This document shows, piece by piece, positions 7,270-15,523 of a DNA stretch of 64,000 bases (its first letter is position 1; every line of letters starts with the position of its first letter). This DNA is from Imperialibacter sp. EC-SDR9 (GTDB taxonomy: Bacteria > Bacteroidota > Bacteroidia > Cytophagales > Cyclobacteriaceae): NCBI RefSeq assembly GCF_902498805.1, contig NZ_LR701599.1:21433-85432 (forward strand), given 5' to 3'. Made by a program: the position numbers and the translations under genes. The notes beneath the pieces were generated by a model that saw only the letters and a list, made by a program, of their open reading frames with translations, searched no databases and was not told the DNA's origin.

Positions 7270-8499
7270 TTAACTCGACCTTGTCATCCCCGCCTTCTTC
7301 TCCTCCAAATATTCCCTCTCCAAACTATTGGTGCAAGTGCAAATGGCCTTGTCGATGGCGATGAGTGCCCTGGCAGGCTCGCCGTTTTTGGCGTAGTACT
7401 CGGCGTAGGTACCATGGAGGAGGTAGGTGCGCTGGCTCATGGCAGCAGCGTTAATGCTGTCGAGCTCCTTTTTGGCGTCGGCCAAGCGCTCCATTTGCAG
7501 GTAGGTGATGGCCCGGGAAAGCCGGATGCTGTCGGAAGGCATCAACTCAAACATCTCGTTGTAGTAGTCGATGATCTGCTGCCAGTTGGTATTCTCAAAC
7601 TTGATGGCCTTGATATGTTCAGCCGCAATGCCCGCCTCCAGGTGATAAATAGACTGGTCTGAGTATAGCATGGCTTTGTTGAGAGCATCATTCCCCAGCA
7701 CAATGAGGGGGAAATGCCAGGTCGAACGATCCTGGTGCTTGAGGTCTACGATTTTACCATCAACAACCTTGGAGTCGAGCCGGGAGGCGTGAAAGCAAAG
7801 CAACCCAAACAAGGCGTAAAGACTACCTGACCTGAACTGCTCCTTCACCAGCAGGAGCTTGCACAGGCGCAGGGCCTCACCGCAAAGGTCTTTGTCGATG
7901 AGCTGATTGAGCTTGGTAGAGTGGAAGCCTTCGTTGAAAATGAGATAGATGATCTGCTGCACGGCGGAGAGCCTGCCGTCGATCTCGTTGGGTTCGGGGT
8001 AGTCAAGCGTAATGCTTAGCTCCTGAATCTTTTTCCTGGCCCGCATCAGCCGTTTTTTGATGGTCTCATCTTTCTGTAGCAGGGCCACGGCTATTTCCTT
8101 CATGGAAAAACCCGAAATGGCCTTGAGGGCAAAGGCAATTTGCTCTTCTCTGGAAAACCCGGGGTGGCAGGCCACAAAGAGCATCCTCAGCTGGCTGTCC
8201 TGCACTTCGTGGTCGAGAAAGTATTCGTTGATTTCGAGGGTAGCTGCGCCGTGGACTGTTTTTTCGTGTCGCTGCCTTTGGGCATTGATTTGGCGCATCA
8301 GGTCAATGGCCCTGTTCTTCGCTGCCTGGGTAAGCCAGGCTTCCGGGTTGTCGGGCTGGGCCTCCCGCCACTTGAGTGAGGCCTGCAAAAAGGTGTCCTG
8401 AATGGCATCTTCAATCAGCTCGAGGTGGGCGAGGCCGAAGATTTTGGACAAAATGGCGACCAGCTTTCCGTACTGATGTCGGAAAAGATGGTCGACCAT
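7270..8499 (-). CDS. ECF42-type RNA polymerase sigma factor with C-terminal TPR-like extension
   Basis: A 409-residue sigma factor. The first ~170 residues have sigma-70 regions 2 and 4: region 2 with DAIQDTFLQASLKWREA and AWLTQAAKNRAIDLMRQ, region 4 with GFSMKEIAVALLQKDETIKKR. The remaining ~240 residues are the long helical repeat (DUF6596/TPR-like) extension that marks the ECF42 group. The frame could begin at a TTG (8523), inside the end of the upstream gene, but the ATG at 8497-8499 gives a normal MVDHLFRHQYGKL start and is preferred. The YciI/DGPF gene directly upstream, 13 bp away, is the standard partner of ECF42 factors, and no anti-sigma factor is encoded here, also typical. Regulation is thought to act through the extension. 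Confidence 0.9.
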   Translation of the reverse strand: MVDHLFRHQYGKLVAILSKIFGLAHLELIEDAIQDTFLQASLKWREAQPDNPEAWLTQAAKNRAIDLMRQINAQRQRHEKTVHGAATLEINEYFLDHEVQDSQLRMLFVACHPGFSREEQIAFALKAISGFSMKEIAVALLQKDETIKKRLMRARKKIQELSITLDYPEPNEIDGRLSAVQQIIYLIFNEGFHSTKLNQLIDKDLCGEALRLCKLLLVKEQFRSGSLYALFGLLCFHASRLDSKVVDGKIVDLKHQDRSTWHFPLIVLGNDALNKAMLYSDQSIYHLEAGIAAEHIKAIKFENTNWQQIIDYYNEMFELMPSDSIRLSRAITYLQMERLADAKKELDSINAAAMSQRTYLLHGTYAEYYAKNGEPARALIAIDKAICTCTNSLEREYLEEKKAGMTRSS

Positions 8500-8512
8500 G
8501 CTATGGGGCTGC

Positions 8513-8860
8513 TTACCTGTCAAACTTCACCACCTCACGAATTTCTACTGTTCCGCCGAGGTGGTAGTCAGGATAATCCTGGGCAATCTTCACGGCCTCT
8601 TCTACGCTGTCGGCTGCGGCGGTGTAGTAGCCACCTATCAGCTCCTTGCTTTCTACAAATGGCCCATCTGATTCTATCCTGTCAGGCCCGGAGACCCGCT
8701 TGGCCGTGGCATAAAGTGCTGCGCCGCCTCGCAAAATGCCCTGTTCCTTCATTTTGTCACCCCAGGCAAACCACCTGCCCATTTGGGTTTGTATTTCTTC
8801 TGGTGAAAGGCCCAGCTCGTCGTAGCTGGCTCCTATAAATATCATCATGAATTCTTTCAT
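8513..8860 (-). CDS. YciI-family (DGPF) protein, partner of the ECF42 sigma factor
   Basis: A 115-residue single-domain YCII-related protein. It has the MKEFMMIFIG first strand, the RIESDGPFVESKELIGGYY block that gives the DGPF motif its name, and DSVEEAVKIAQDYP. YciI-like proteins have a ferredoxin-like fold with a possible His/Asp catalytic pair and unknown substrates. DGPF genes are nearly always next to ECF42 sigma factors and are presumed members of the regulon. Here it precedes the sigma gene by 13 bp in one operon. The ATG at 8858-8860 is followed by a second in-frame methionine pair, but the first gives the full strand. Confidence 0.88.
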   Translation of the reverse strand: MKEFMMIFIGASYDELGLSPEEIQTQMGRWFAWGDKMKEQGILRGGAALYATAKRVSGPDRIESDGPFVESKELIGGYYTAAADSVEEAVKIAQDYPDYHLGGTVEIREVVKFDR

Positions 8861-8955
8861 CGTGTAAAAATTAAATGGTTTCTAATGTATTAAATTCTAG
8901 CGCTTTTGCCATCTAAAAGCTTCCGCTTTATCGGCCTGATTGCTTCAATATACTG

Positions 8956-9330
8956 CTAGTTTCTCGAATGAAAGGCCACCCTGTTTCCTTCCGTGTCGAT
9001 GAACTGCGCCATGAATCCGTTGGGCCCCAGGGAGGTCTTGGGTACGATGATTTTGCCGCCAGCTTTCTCTACCCTCGATAGCGGGGTTGTCAGGTCGTCT
9101 CCACCGTTGAGGTACACCAGCGCTCCTTTGTCGGAAGGTTCGCAGCCCGGGCCGAAGGCAATGCCGCCGCCAACGCCGTTTTCCCAGTCGGCCGGAAAGA
9201 ACGCCATGGTCATGCCCATTGCTTCCATCGACATGGTTTCCATTTTTGCATCCAGTACCTGCTCGTAAAATGACTTGGCCCTGTCGAAGTCTTTGGCTGG
9301 CACTTCAAACCAGTTGATTGCATTTTTCAT
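8956..9330 (-). CDS. VOC family (glyoxalase/bleomycin-resistance fold) protein
   Basis: A 124-residue protein with two VOC beta-alpha-beta-beta-beta modules. It begins with INWFEVPAKDFDRAKSFYEQVL, the common first module, and ends with GPNGFMAQFIDTEGNRVAFHSRN, typical of the small PhnB/27-kDa-like group. Such proteins bind a metal and often a small hydrophobic or thiol ligand; without a known relative the substrate cannot be given. It lies 95 bp upstream of, and in the same direction as, the YciI-sigma pair, a combination often seen around ECF42 genes, so it may be part of the same regulon. Confidence 0.85.
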   Translation of the reverse strand: MKNAINWFEVPAKDFDRAKSFYEQVLDAKMETMSMEAMGMTMAFFPADWENGVGGGIAFGPGCEPSDKGALVYLNGGDDLTTPLSRVEKAGGKIIVPKTSLGPNGFMAQFIDTEGNRVAFHSRN

Positions 9331-9677
9331 CTTGTTAGTTGTTTTGGTGAAACATGATTTGCCCTATGACGAGGCCGGGTTTGTGAAAGGGGACAGGTGG
9401 GAGGAAAGTTTTTTGCCAATTAGAAGGTTGGAGGAGTGAGAACGAGAAGCCATGCAGGGAACATGGAGGATAAGATTTCTCCGCTCCGCTACGAAATGGC
9501 CGTTACCGACGGCTCGGTGCCAGTAATAGCCGATTTGCATATTGTTCACTATAACTAAAGAGCTGTACACGGGAGTACCACCATTCCGTAAGCAAAGGGG
9601 ATGTCATATTTAAAGAAACAGGTTTAGTCTAATTGAAAATCTTACTAGTTTCGAAACATCATTACAAACCGAAGTCT
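9331..9677. other. Divergent intergenic region
   Basis: 347 bases between the minus-strand VOC gene and the plus-strand glycosylasparaginase. It must hold both promoters. It also carries an inverted copy of the REP-like element (9474-9502). A TTG-initiated extension of the next gene from 9633 is possible, but the ATG at 9678 is better. Confidence 0.4.
9474..9502. repeat. REP-like element, inverted copy
   Basis: GATTTCTCCGCTCCGCTACG followed by AAATGGCCG is the reverse-complement relative of the element at 4782-4813. The shared core is ATTTCG...CGGAGAAATC. It lies in the divergent gap between the VOC and glycosylasparaginase genes. Confidence 0.55.
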
Positions 9678-10679
9678 ATGTCCTCTAACAGAAGAGATTT
9701 TATTCGCAAGTCTGCCCTTGGAGCAGGTGTGCTGGGCGTGTCGTCGCTGGCGGCGTGTGCGAGTGAAGGTGAGCAGAAGCAGGCTGCCGGACCAGACCCG
9801 TCCACCACAGGCACAAAGCCCATTGTTATCGCCACCTGGGCGCATGGCATGCCCGCCAATGAAAAGGCCTGGGAGCTACTGAGTCAGGGCAAAAGTAGTC
9901 TGGATGCGGTAGAAGCAGGTGTGAGGGTGGTGGAGTCGGATCCGGAGGTGCAGACGGTTGGCTTGGGTGGCTTCCCCGATAGAGATGGAGTGGTGTCGCT
10001 GGATGCCTGCATCATGGACTACGACAGCCGCTGTGGTTCAGTAGCATTTTTGGAAGAGATAGAAAATCCTATTTCGGTGGCCCGCAAGGTGATGGAGGAA
10101 ACACCCCATATCATGCTGGTAGGAGAGGGTGCTCAGCGATTTGCCGTGGAGCAGGGCTTCGAAAGGAAAAACCTGCTAACGGAAAAGTCGAAGGAGGCTT
10201 ACGAGAAATGGCTGGAAACGGCTGAATATAAGCCGGTCATCAATATTGAAAACCACGATACCATTAGCATGCTGGCGCTGGATAGCCAGGGCCGACTAGC
10301 AGGCGCTTGCACCACCAGCGGTGCCGCCTGGAAAATGCATGGCCGTATTGGTGACTCACCGATCATTGGCGCTGGTCTCTTCCTTGACGGAGAAGTAGGA
10401 GGCGCTTGTGCTACCGGGCTTGGAGAGGCAGTGATCAGAGTCGCTGGCAGCGCCATGGTAGTGGAGCTGATGCGCAATGGCATGAGTCCGGGAGAGGCAT
10501 GCAAAGCCATTGTAGAGCGTATCGCAGCCAAGCACCCATCCGTCGCTGACTTGCAGGTGGGCTTTCTGGCGCTGGATAAGTATGGTAATTATGGGTCCTA
10601 TGCGATTCACAAAGGATTTAATTTCGCTGTGTACAATAACAACGGCAATACGCTGATTGACGCAGTGAGTAAGTATTAA
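9678..10679 (+). CDS. Tat-exported N4-(beta-N-acetylglucosaminyl)-L-asparaginase
   Basis: A 333-residue N-terminal-nucleophile hydrolase of the glycosylasparaginase family. It would cleave the GlcNAc-Asn bond left after degradation of N-glycoproteins. The start is a twin-arginine signal (SSNRRDFIRKSALGAGVLG) followed by LAAC, so it is probably a Tat lipoprotein. The self-cleavage site NHDTISMLALD is clear: autoproteolysis between Asp and Thr195 would release the beta chain with Thr as nucleophile. The following GRLAGACTTSGAAWKMHGRIGDSPIIG block contains the substrate-binding Arg and Asp, as in the human and Flavobacterium enzymes. The ATG at 9678 is chosen over a TTG at 9633 because it places the twin arginines at the usual position. 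It is followed 77 bp later by the haloperoxidase gene. Confidence 0.92.
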   Translation: MSSNRRDFIRKSALGAGVLGVSSLAACASEGEQKQAAGPDPSTTGTKPIVIATWAHGMPANEKAWELLSQGKSSLDAVEAGVRVVESDPEVQTVGLGGFPDRDGVVSLDACIMDYDSRCGSVAFLEEIENPISVARKVMEETPHIMLVGEGAQRFAVEQGFERKNLLTEKSKEAYEKWLETAEYKPVINIENHDTISMLALDSQGRLAGACTTSGAAWKMHGRIGDSPIIGAGLFLDGEVGGACATGLGEAVIRVAGSAMVVELMRNGMSPGEACKAIVERIAAKHPSVADLQVGFLALDKYGNYGSYAIHKGFNFAVYNNNGNTLIDAVSKY

Positions 10680-10756
10680 TATCATTTGACTTGTTGATAA
10701 GGTAATTTTCTATTAATCAGGCAACCTATTTTGGCACAAAAGTGTCGTTGCATAAG

Positions 10757-12967
10757 ATGAAACACATTATTTTTTTACTGGCTATTTGGATAACAGGGGC
10801 AAGCACATTCGCCAGACAAAATGATCACTCTATTGCCCGGAAGTGGAATGAAGTGCTGCTGGAAGCCGTCAGGAATGACTTTGCCAGGCCCACTGTTCAT
10901 GCCCGCAATCTTTTCCACATCTCTGCCGCCATGTACGATGCCTGGGCGGCCTATGATGAGACGGCAGAGCTGTACTTTCTGGGGCGGTATCACGGAGACT
11001 TTTATTTCCCTTACGATGGCATACAGGCGCCGGAAGACTTAAGTGCCGCTCAAGAGGAGGCCATTAGCTATGCAGCCTACAGACTGATTAGTCATCGTTT
11101 CGCCCTCTCTCCCGGAGCCCAGAATATCTTCCTGGCCGCTTACAAACAGATGCAGGCAAGGGGCTATTCACTTTCGTTTACATCCACCGACTACTCAACC
11201 GGCTCCCCGGCGGCGCTTGGTAACTATATAGCCGAAAAAGTGATTCAGTTTGGCTTGCAGGATGGCTCGAACGAGATGAATTTGTACGCCAACCAGTATT
11301 ATGCTCCGCTCAACGATAAGCCGCTCAATCCATTAATGCCGGGAAATCCCAATTTGAAAGACCCCAATCGCTGGCAATCTCTTGAACTTGGGGCGTTTAT
11401 CGATCAGGGCGGAAACCCTATTCCAGGAAGTAATATTCCGTTTTTGAGCCCCGAGTGGGGCAATGTCACTCCCTTTTCAATGAATGCGCTTCATTTTACC
11501 CCGCATAAAAGAGACGGTGACGAGTACCTGGTGTATCACGATCCCGGCCCACCCGTTTATTATGATGAGGATGACAAGGAGGCTATAGCAGCCTATGTAT
11601 GGACATTCAGCCTGGTGGCAGCCTGGTCGTCTCACCTCGATCCATCCGATGGGGTAATGTGGGACATTTCGCCAGCTTCCCTGGGTAATATTGACTACGC
11701 TGAGCTTCCGACAAAAATGGAAGACTATCCGGCTTTTTATGATTTTACCAACGGTGGAGACGTAGGCAAAGGCTACGAGGTGAATCCAGTAACAGGCGAG
11801 CCTTACCAACCTCAAATGGTAGCCAGGGGAGATTATACGAGGGTACTGGCAGAATTCTGGGCTGATGGACCCAGCTCTGAAACACCGCCCGGGCATTGGT
11901 TTGTCATTCTCAATTATGTAAACGACCACCCACAGCTTGTGAAGAAGTTCATGGGGCAAGGAGAGGTTTTGGACGACCTCGAATGGGATATTAAAGCCTA
12001 TTTTATCCTTGGAGGCACCATGCACGATGTAGCCATTGCCGCATGGGGGGTAAAAGGGTACTACGACTATATCAGGCCTGTGTCTGCTATTCGCTGGCTG
12101 TCGGGCGTTGGCCAGTCCTCCGACCCAAAATTGCCAAGGTACCACCCCGGAGGGTTTAAGTTGTATGATGGACTTATAGAGTCAGTCAAAGCTGGCGACC
12201 CACTGGCCGGGCCGAGTAGGGAAAATGTTGGCAAAATAAAATTGAAGGCATGGAAGGGGCCGCAGTATGTATACGACCCGGCCACAGTGGAGGCAGGCGT
12301 TGACTGGATCCTGGCGGACTACTGGTGGCCTTACCAGCGGCCTTCATTCGTTACGCCACCTTTTGCAGGGTACGTATCGGGGCATAGCACCTACTCACGG
12401 GCCGCCGCAGAAGTGCTGTCGCTACTGACTGGCAGTGAGTACTTTCCAGGTGGTATGGGTGAGTTTGATGCGGAGAAAAATGAGTTCCTGGTGTTTGAGG
12501 AGGGGCCTGGTGCCGATGTGGTGCTCCAATGGGCCAGGTACCAGGATGCTTCCGATCAATGCAGCCTGTCCAGGATATGGGGCGGCATTCACCCGCCTAT
12601 GGATGATATCCGTGGGCGAATGATGGGCCATGAAATAGGAATTGATGCTTTTAACTTTGCCAACAGGTTTTTTGACGGGGTCACTACAGGTGTGAAAGAG
12701 CGCCAGCTGGTGAGAAATCAGGTGACGGTGTACCCGATCCCTGTCCAGCGGGGAAACGCTCTGACGCTTTCATTTAATAGCCGTATGTCGCAGGCTCGGG
12801 CCGAGCTCATTACCATGGAAGGGGCATCCGTCGCTGCCAGTGAGCTTTCGGCTACATGGGCTGGGCAAACCCTCGATCTCGACGTTGCAGGTTTGAAGCC
12901 TGGGTTTTACCTGCTGCGCATCAATTCTGGCAACGCTTCGGAGATCCACAAGGTCATTATTGAGTAA
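10757..12967 (+). CDS. Secreted vanadium-dependent haloperoxidase with T9SS sorting domain
   Basis: A 736-residue protein of the PAP2/vanadium haloperoxidase superfamily. After a signal peptide (MKHIIFLLAIWITGASTFA) comes a large helical domain. The vanadate-binding elements are visible: RPVSAIRWLSG (~440), GYVSGHSTYSRAAAEVL (SGH, ~541) and RIWGGIHPPMDDIRGRMMGHEIG (~610) with the Arg and axial His. The last ~80 residues (VYPIPVQRGNALTLSF to HKVIIE) form a Por/T9SS C-terminal sorting domain, so the enzyme should be exported across the outer membrane and released or attached to the surface. These enzymes oxidise halides with peroxide; which halide cannot be told. An ATG at 10757 is preferred to a GTG at 10742. 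It converges with the ceramide operon 19 bp away. Confidence 0.9.
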   Translation: MKHIIFLLAIWITGASTFARQNDHSIARKWNEVLLEAVRNDFARPTVHARNLFHISAAMYDAWAAYDETAELYFLGRYHGDFYFPYDGIQAPEDLSAAQEEAISYAAYRLISHRFALSPGAQNIFLAAYKQMQARGYSLSFTSTDYSTGSPAALGNYIAEKVIQFGLQDGSNEMNLYANQYYAPLNDKPLNPLMPGNPNLKDPNRWQSLELGAFIDQGGNPIPGSNIPFLSPEWGNVTPFSMNALHFTPHKRDGDEYLVYHDPGPPVYYDEDDKEAIAAYVWTFSLVAAWSSHLDPSDGVMWDISPASLGNIDYAELPTKMEDYPAFYDFTNGGDVGKGYEVNPVTGEPYQPQMVARGDYTRVLAEFWADGPSSETPPGHWFVILNYVNDHPQLVKKFMGQGEVLDDLEWDIKAYFILGGTMHDVAIAAWGVKGYYDYIRPVSAIRWLSGVGQSSDPKLPRYHPGGFKLYDGLIESVKAGDPLAGPSRENVGKIKLKAWKGPQYVYDPATVEAGVDWILADYWWPYQRPSFVTPPFAGYVSGHSTYSRAAAEVLSLLTGSEYFPGGMGEFDAEKNEFLVFEEGPGADVVLQWARYQDASDQCSLSRIWGGIHPPMDDIRGRMMGHEIGIDAFNFANRFFDGVTTGVKERQLVRNQVTVYPIPVQRGNALTLSFNSRMSQARAELITMEGASVAASELSATWAGQTLDLDVAGLKPGFYLLRINSGNASEIHKVIIE

Positions 12968-12986
12968 GGCGGAGGGGCTTTTGCTT

Positions 12987-13520
12987 TTAGCTTTCCATCC
13001 AGGCTACAATGCCCAAATGGTGGTGGTGGCTGACACTTGCTGGTGTTGTGGTGCCGTTGTGTCTTACAGTCGGCAAGCCTGCCACATCCGATAACACTTG
13101 ATAGCCTGGCCCCATTTCTCTTTGAAAGGAATCTCGAAGCTCCTGAGACTGATTTGACGTATTCAGCATGAAGGTCTTCCATTTTACCGCTGCTATATTT
13201 GCGGTCGCCGCCACGGAGATGATATTGTCTTTTTTCAGGATAGAATAGCCGTTAATTTCATTCAGCCATTTTCCACGGTAGTGCAGCCTATCGTCTATTG
13301 CTTCAACATAATGTACTTCGATTTCTTTGGGAGAAAACGCCTGGTCTGATCTTTCGGCCTTAAATATTGCTTCTTTGGCAGCCCAGAGCAGCCAGTAGTG
13401 TGTTTCGTCGTCGGTGCCTTTGGGGCAACGGTCGTTGGGATGGGAAATAAAACTTATTTCCCTTTGAGAGCGTGGCTTGAGGAGTGGGTCTGTCAGGTCA
13501 ACAATGTCAATCCCAATCAA
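12987..13520 (-). CDS. 4'-phosphopantetheinyl transferase of the ceramide operon
   Basis: A 177-residue phosphopantetheinyl transferase superfamily protein. It starts MIGIDIVDLTDPLL, the strand that holds the metal-binding Asp, and has WAAKEAIFKAE, the WxxKE signature. It would load the operon's acyl carrier protein with the prosthetic group. The start is a TTG that overlaps the TGA stop of the acp gene (TTGA), the same kind of four-base overlap used twice elsewhere in this operon with ATG. The AcpS-like N-terminus leaves no room for an upstream start. It is the last gene of the operon. A dedicated transferase next to a dedicated ACP is also found in the Caulobacter ceramide gene set. Confidence 0.87.
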   Translation of the reverse strand: MIGIDIVDLTDPLLKPRSQREISFISHPNDRCPKGTDDETHYWLLWAAKEAIFKAERSDQAFSPKEIEVHYVEAIDDRLHYRGKWLNEINGYSILKKDNIISVAATANIAAVKWKTFMLNTSNQSQELRDSFQREMGPGYQVLSDVAGLPTVRHNGTTTPASVSHHHHLGIVAWMES

Positions 13521-13771
13521 TCCTTTTTCATTTTTTCCAGAATCACCTCAATGGCTTCGCCAATGGTATTCATCTTGTTGATGGACTCATCGTCGATAGT
13601 GATATCGTATTTTTCCTCAATATCAAGCACAATGTCCACCACGTGGGCAGAGTTAATTTTAAGATCACCAATGAGTTGTATTTCGTCGGAGAGGTTGTCC
13701 AGTAACTCTTTTTGCATCACATAGGGTTCAATAACACCTTTGATTTCTGCTTTGATTTCATCTTTGGTCAT
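13517..13771 (-). CDS. Acyl carrier protein dedicated to the ceramide operon
   Basis: An 84-residue acidic ACP. Ser41 in DLKINSAHVVDIVLDIEE is the phosphopantetheine attachment site; the motif is INS rather than the DSL of housekeeping AcpP, so this is a specialised carrier. The frame could begin at 13822, but the ATG at 13769-13771 gives a normal ACP length. It lies 20 bp after the ketoacyl synthase and overlaps the transferase. In Caulobacter a dedicated ACP supplies acyl chains for sphingolipid synthesis; the same role is inferred here. Confidence 0.9.
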   Translation of the reverse strand: MTKDEIKAEIKGVIEPYVMQKELLDNLSDEIQLIGDLKINSAHVVDIVLDIEEKYDITIDDESINKMNTIGEAIEVILEKMKKD

Positions 13772-13791
13772 AGGGGTGGTTGGTAAGGTTT

Positions 13792-15072
13792 TTAGGACGA
13801 AAACTTCCGCAAAATAATACAACTATTCACGTCCCCAAAGCCAAAGTTCGCTTTGGCAATGATGTTGAGGTTGGTTTCCACAGTGGCTGTTGGGATTTTT
13901 TCAGTCGGAATGATCTTCAGAATCTCCGGGTGAAGCTCCTCAATATTGAGGTTGCCGTGCACAAAGTTGCCATGCATTTGAAGGGCACACCCCACCAACT
14001 CGATAGAGCCTGCACCCGCAATGCAGTGCCCAATCATTGATTTGGTCGCATTCACCAAAGGGAAATCGGCTGTTTTAACATTGAGCGCTTCCACCCAATT
14101 ATTAAGTTCAATGGGATCGGCCATGGTGGACGTGAGGTGACCTGAAATGAGGTCGATAGACTCAGGTGTTACCCCAGCTTCTTTGATGGCATTTTTGATG
14201 CAGGCCTGCACGGCGGTGGAGTTGGGGGCTGTCATGGACCCGCCCATTCTTTGTCCCCCCGAATTGACGTCGCCTCCAAGGATCTCCGCATAAATCCGGG
14301 CACCTCTGGCAAGAGCCGTGTCGAGTTCTTCCAGCACCAGCGCTCCACCTCCTGCGCCGGGCACAAAACCTGACGATGTGCTGCTCATGGGCCTTGAGCC
14401 AAATGTCGGGTTGTCGTTGGAGTCTCTGCAAAGCACCCGCATCGAGTCGAAAGCCCCCCAGATGTATTTGCCTTTGCCTTCGGAGCTGCCACACAGCATT
14501 CGCTTCGCTTTGCCACTTTTAATAAGCTCATAGCCCATGATGGCCGCTTCGGTGCCAGTGCTGCAGGCCGACGAGTTGGACATGACACGGTTGCCTGCTC
14601 CGAGCATGCCGTTGAGGTAGGCACTCACCCCGCTGTTCATCGACTGAGTGATGGTTTTGGTGCCCAGCTTTTTCACCTGTCCGGCATTCACCAGGTCGAA
14701 GCGGGGCCCTATGCTTTCGTCCATACTCAGTGCTCCACCTCCATAGATGATGCCTAGTTCAGGGTCAAATTTGTCATAGTCAAGCGTAAGGCCCGCATCT
14801 TTCCAGGCTTCCAGACCCGACAAACAGCCATAGATCACGCCATGATTGTCTAGCATTTTGTTCAGGAGCTGAGGGAGAAGACTGAGCTTGTACTCCTCTG
14901 ATACTTCGGGTTCACCAGCGATTTGACAACCCAGGTTGTGCTCGGCCAAAGTAGGTATCCGGGTAATGCCCGACTTCATGCCTCGCAAGGCGTGTTCAAA
15001 AGCCTCTTTTCCCGTAGCATTTGGTGCCACTACGCCAAGTCCCGTGATAACTACTCGTTTATTTAAGCTCAT
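13792..15072 (-). CDS. Beta-ketoacyl-ACP synthase (FabF-like)
   Basis: A 426-residue thiolase-fold condensing enzyme. The catalytic set is complete: Cys170 in NSSACSTGTEA, His312 in SGHLTSTMADP, Lys344 and His349 in NATKSMIGHCIAGAG. It is therefore an active KAS and not a chain-length factor. It would extend acyl chains on the operon's ACP. The start ATG overlaps the end of the dehydratase gene by 14 bases, so translation is probably coupled. With the FabZ- and FabL-like enzymes it gives three of the four elongation steps; no ketoreductase (FabG) is encoded here, so that step must come from elsewhere unless the FabL-like enzyme or CerR covers it. Relatives occur in aryl polyene and flexirubin clusters, but the company here points to lipids. 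Confidence 0.9.
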   Translation of the reverse strand: MSLNKRVVITGLGVVAPNATGKEAFEHALRGMKSGITRIPTLAEHNLGCQIAGEPEVSEEYKLSLLPQLLNKMLDNHGVIYGCLSGLEAWKDAGLTLDYDKFDPELGIIYGGGALSMDESIGPRFDLVNAGQVKKLGTKTITQSMNSGVSAYLNGMLGAGNRVMSNSSACSTGTEAAIMGYELIKSGKAKRMLCGSSEGKGKYIWGAFDSMRVLCRDSNDNPTFGSRPMSSTSSGFVPGAGGGALVLEELDTALARGARIYAEILGGDVNSGGQRMGGSMTAPNSTAVQACIKNAIKEAGVTPESIDLISGHLTSTMADPIELNNWVEALNVKTADFPLVNATKSMIGHCIAGAGSIELVGCALQMHGNFVHGNLNIEELHPEILKIIPTEKIPTATVETNLNIIAKANFGFGDVNSCIILRKFSS

Positions 15073-15523
15073 TTTTATTCACTAGTAGGCCCGATAGATC
15101 GCCTTTACAAACAAGTTGCTGTGTGTCTCTGTTGTGGCATTCAATCCGGCATTTCAACTTACCGAATCTATAATAAATTTTGGAGGAAGTCACCTCAAGT
15201 GTTTGCTCAGGGTAGGCAGGCGAATAGAAATCGACGCAGGAAGAGGTGAAAACAGGCACCTTTCCATCCATCCCATCAGGGCTGCTGGTGCTGTTTAAGT
15301 ACATGCCAAAACAAACCAGGCCAATTTGCGCCATCACTTCGGTGATGATTACCCCAGGGGTGACAGGGTTGCCAGGAAAATGACCCTGATAGAAAAATTC
15401 ATCCTTTTTTAGCTTATAGGTTCCTTTAATGGAGTTTTCGTCGGCACTGAGTATTTCATCCACAAACAAAAAAGGTGGACTGTAGGGTAGTTTTTGAATA
15501 ATGGCTGCAAACAGTTCGCTCAT
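15059..15523 (-). CDS. FabZ-like 3-hydroxyacyl-ACP dehydratase
   Basis: A 154-residue single hot-dog-fold protein. FFYQGHFPGNPVTPGVIITE carries the catalytic His48 and Glu62 of the FabZ/FabA group. It would dehydrate 3-hydroxyacyl-ACP to the trans-2-enoyl form in the operon's elongation cycle. The ATG at 15521-15523 overlaps the TGA of the upstream reductase (ATGA). The length is that of FabZ; the missing N-terminal extension argues against FabA-type isomerase activity, but this cannot be settled from sequence alone. Confidence 0.88.
   Translation of the reverse strand: MSELFAAIIQKLPYSPPFLFVDEILSADENSIKGTYKLKKDEFFYQGHFPGNPVTPGVIITEVMAQIGLVCFGMYLNSTSSPDGMDGKVPVFTSSCVDFYSPAYPEQTLEVTSSKIYYRFGKLKCRIECHNRDTQQLVCKGDLSGLLVNKNELK

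Noticed and set aside
13792..15072. Chain-length factor or flexirubin/aryl polyene ketosynthase
   Set aside because: The Cys-His-Lys-His set is complete, so it is an active synthase; the neighbours are ceramide genes and no aryl polyene or flexirubin genes are present.
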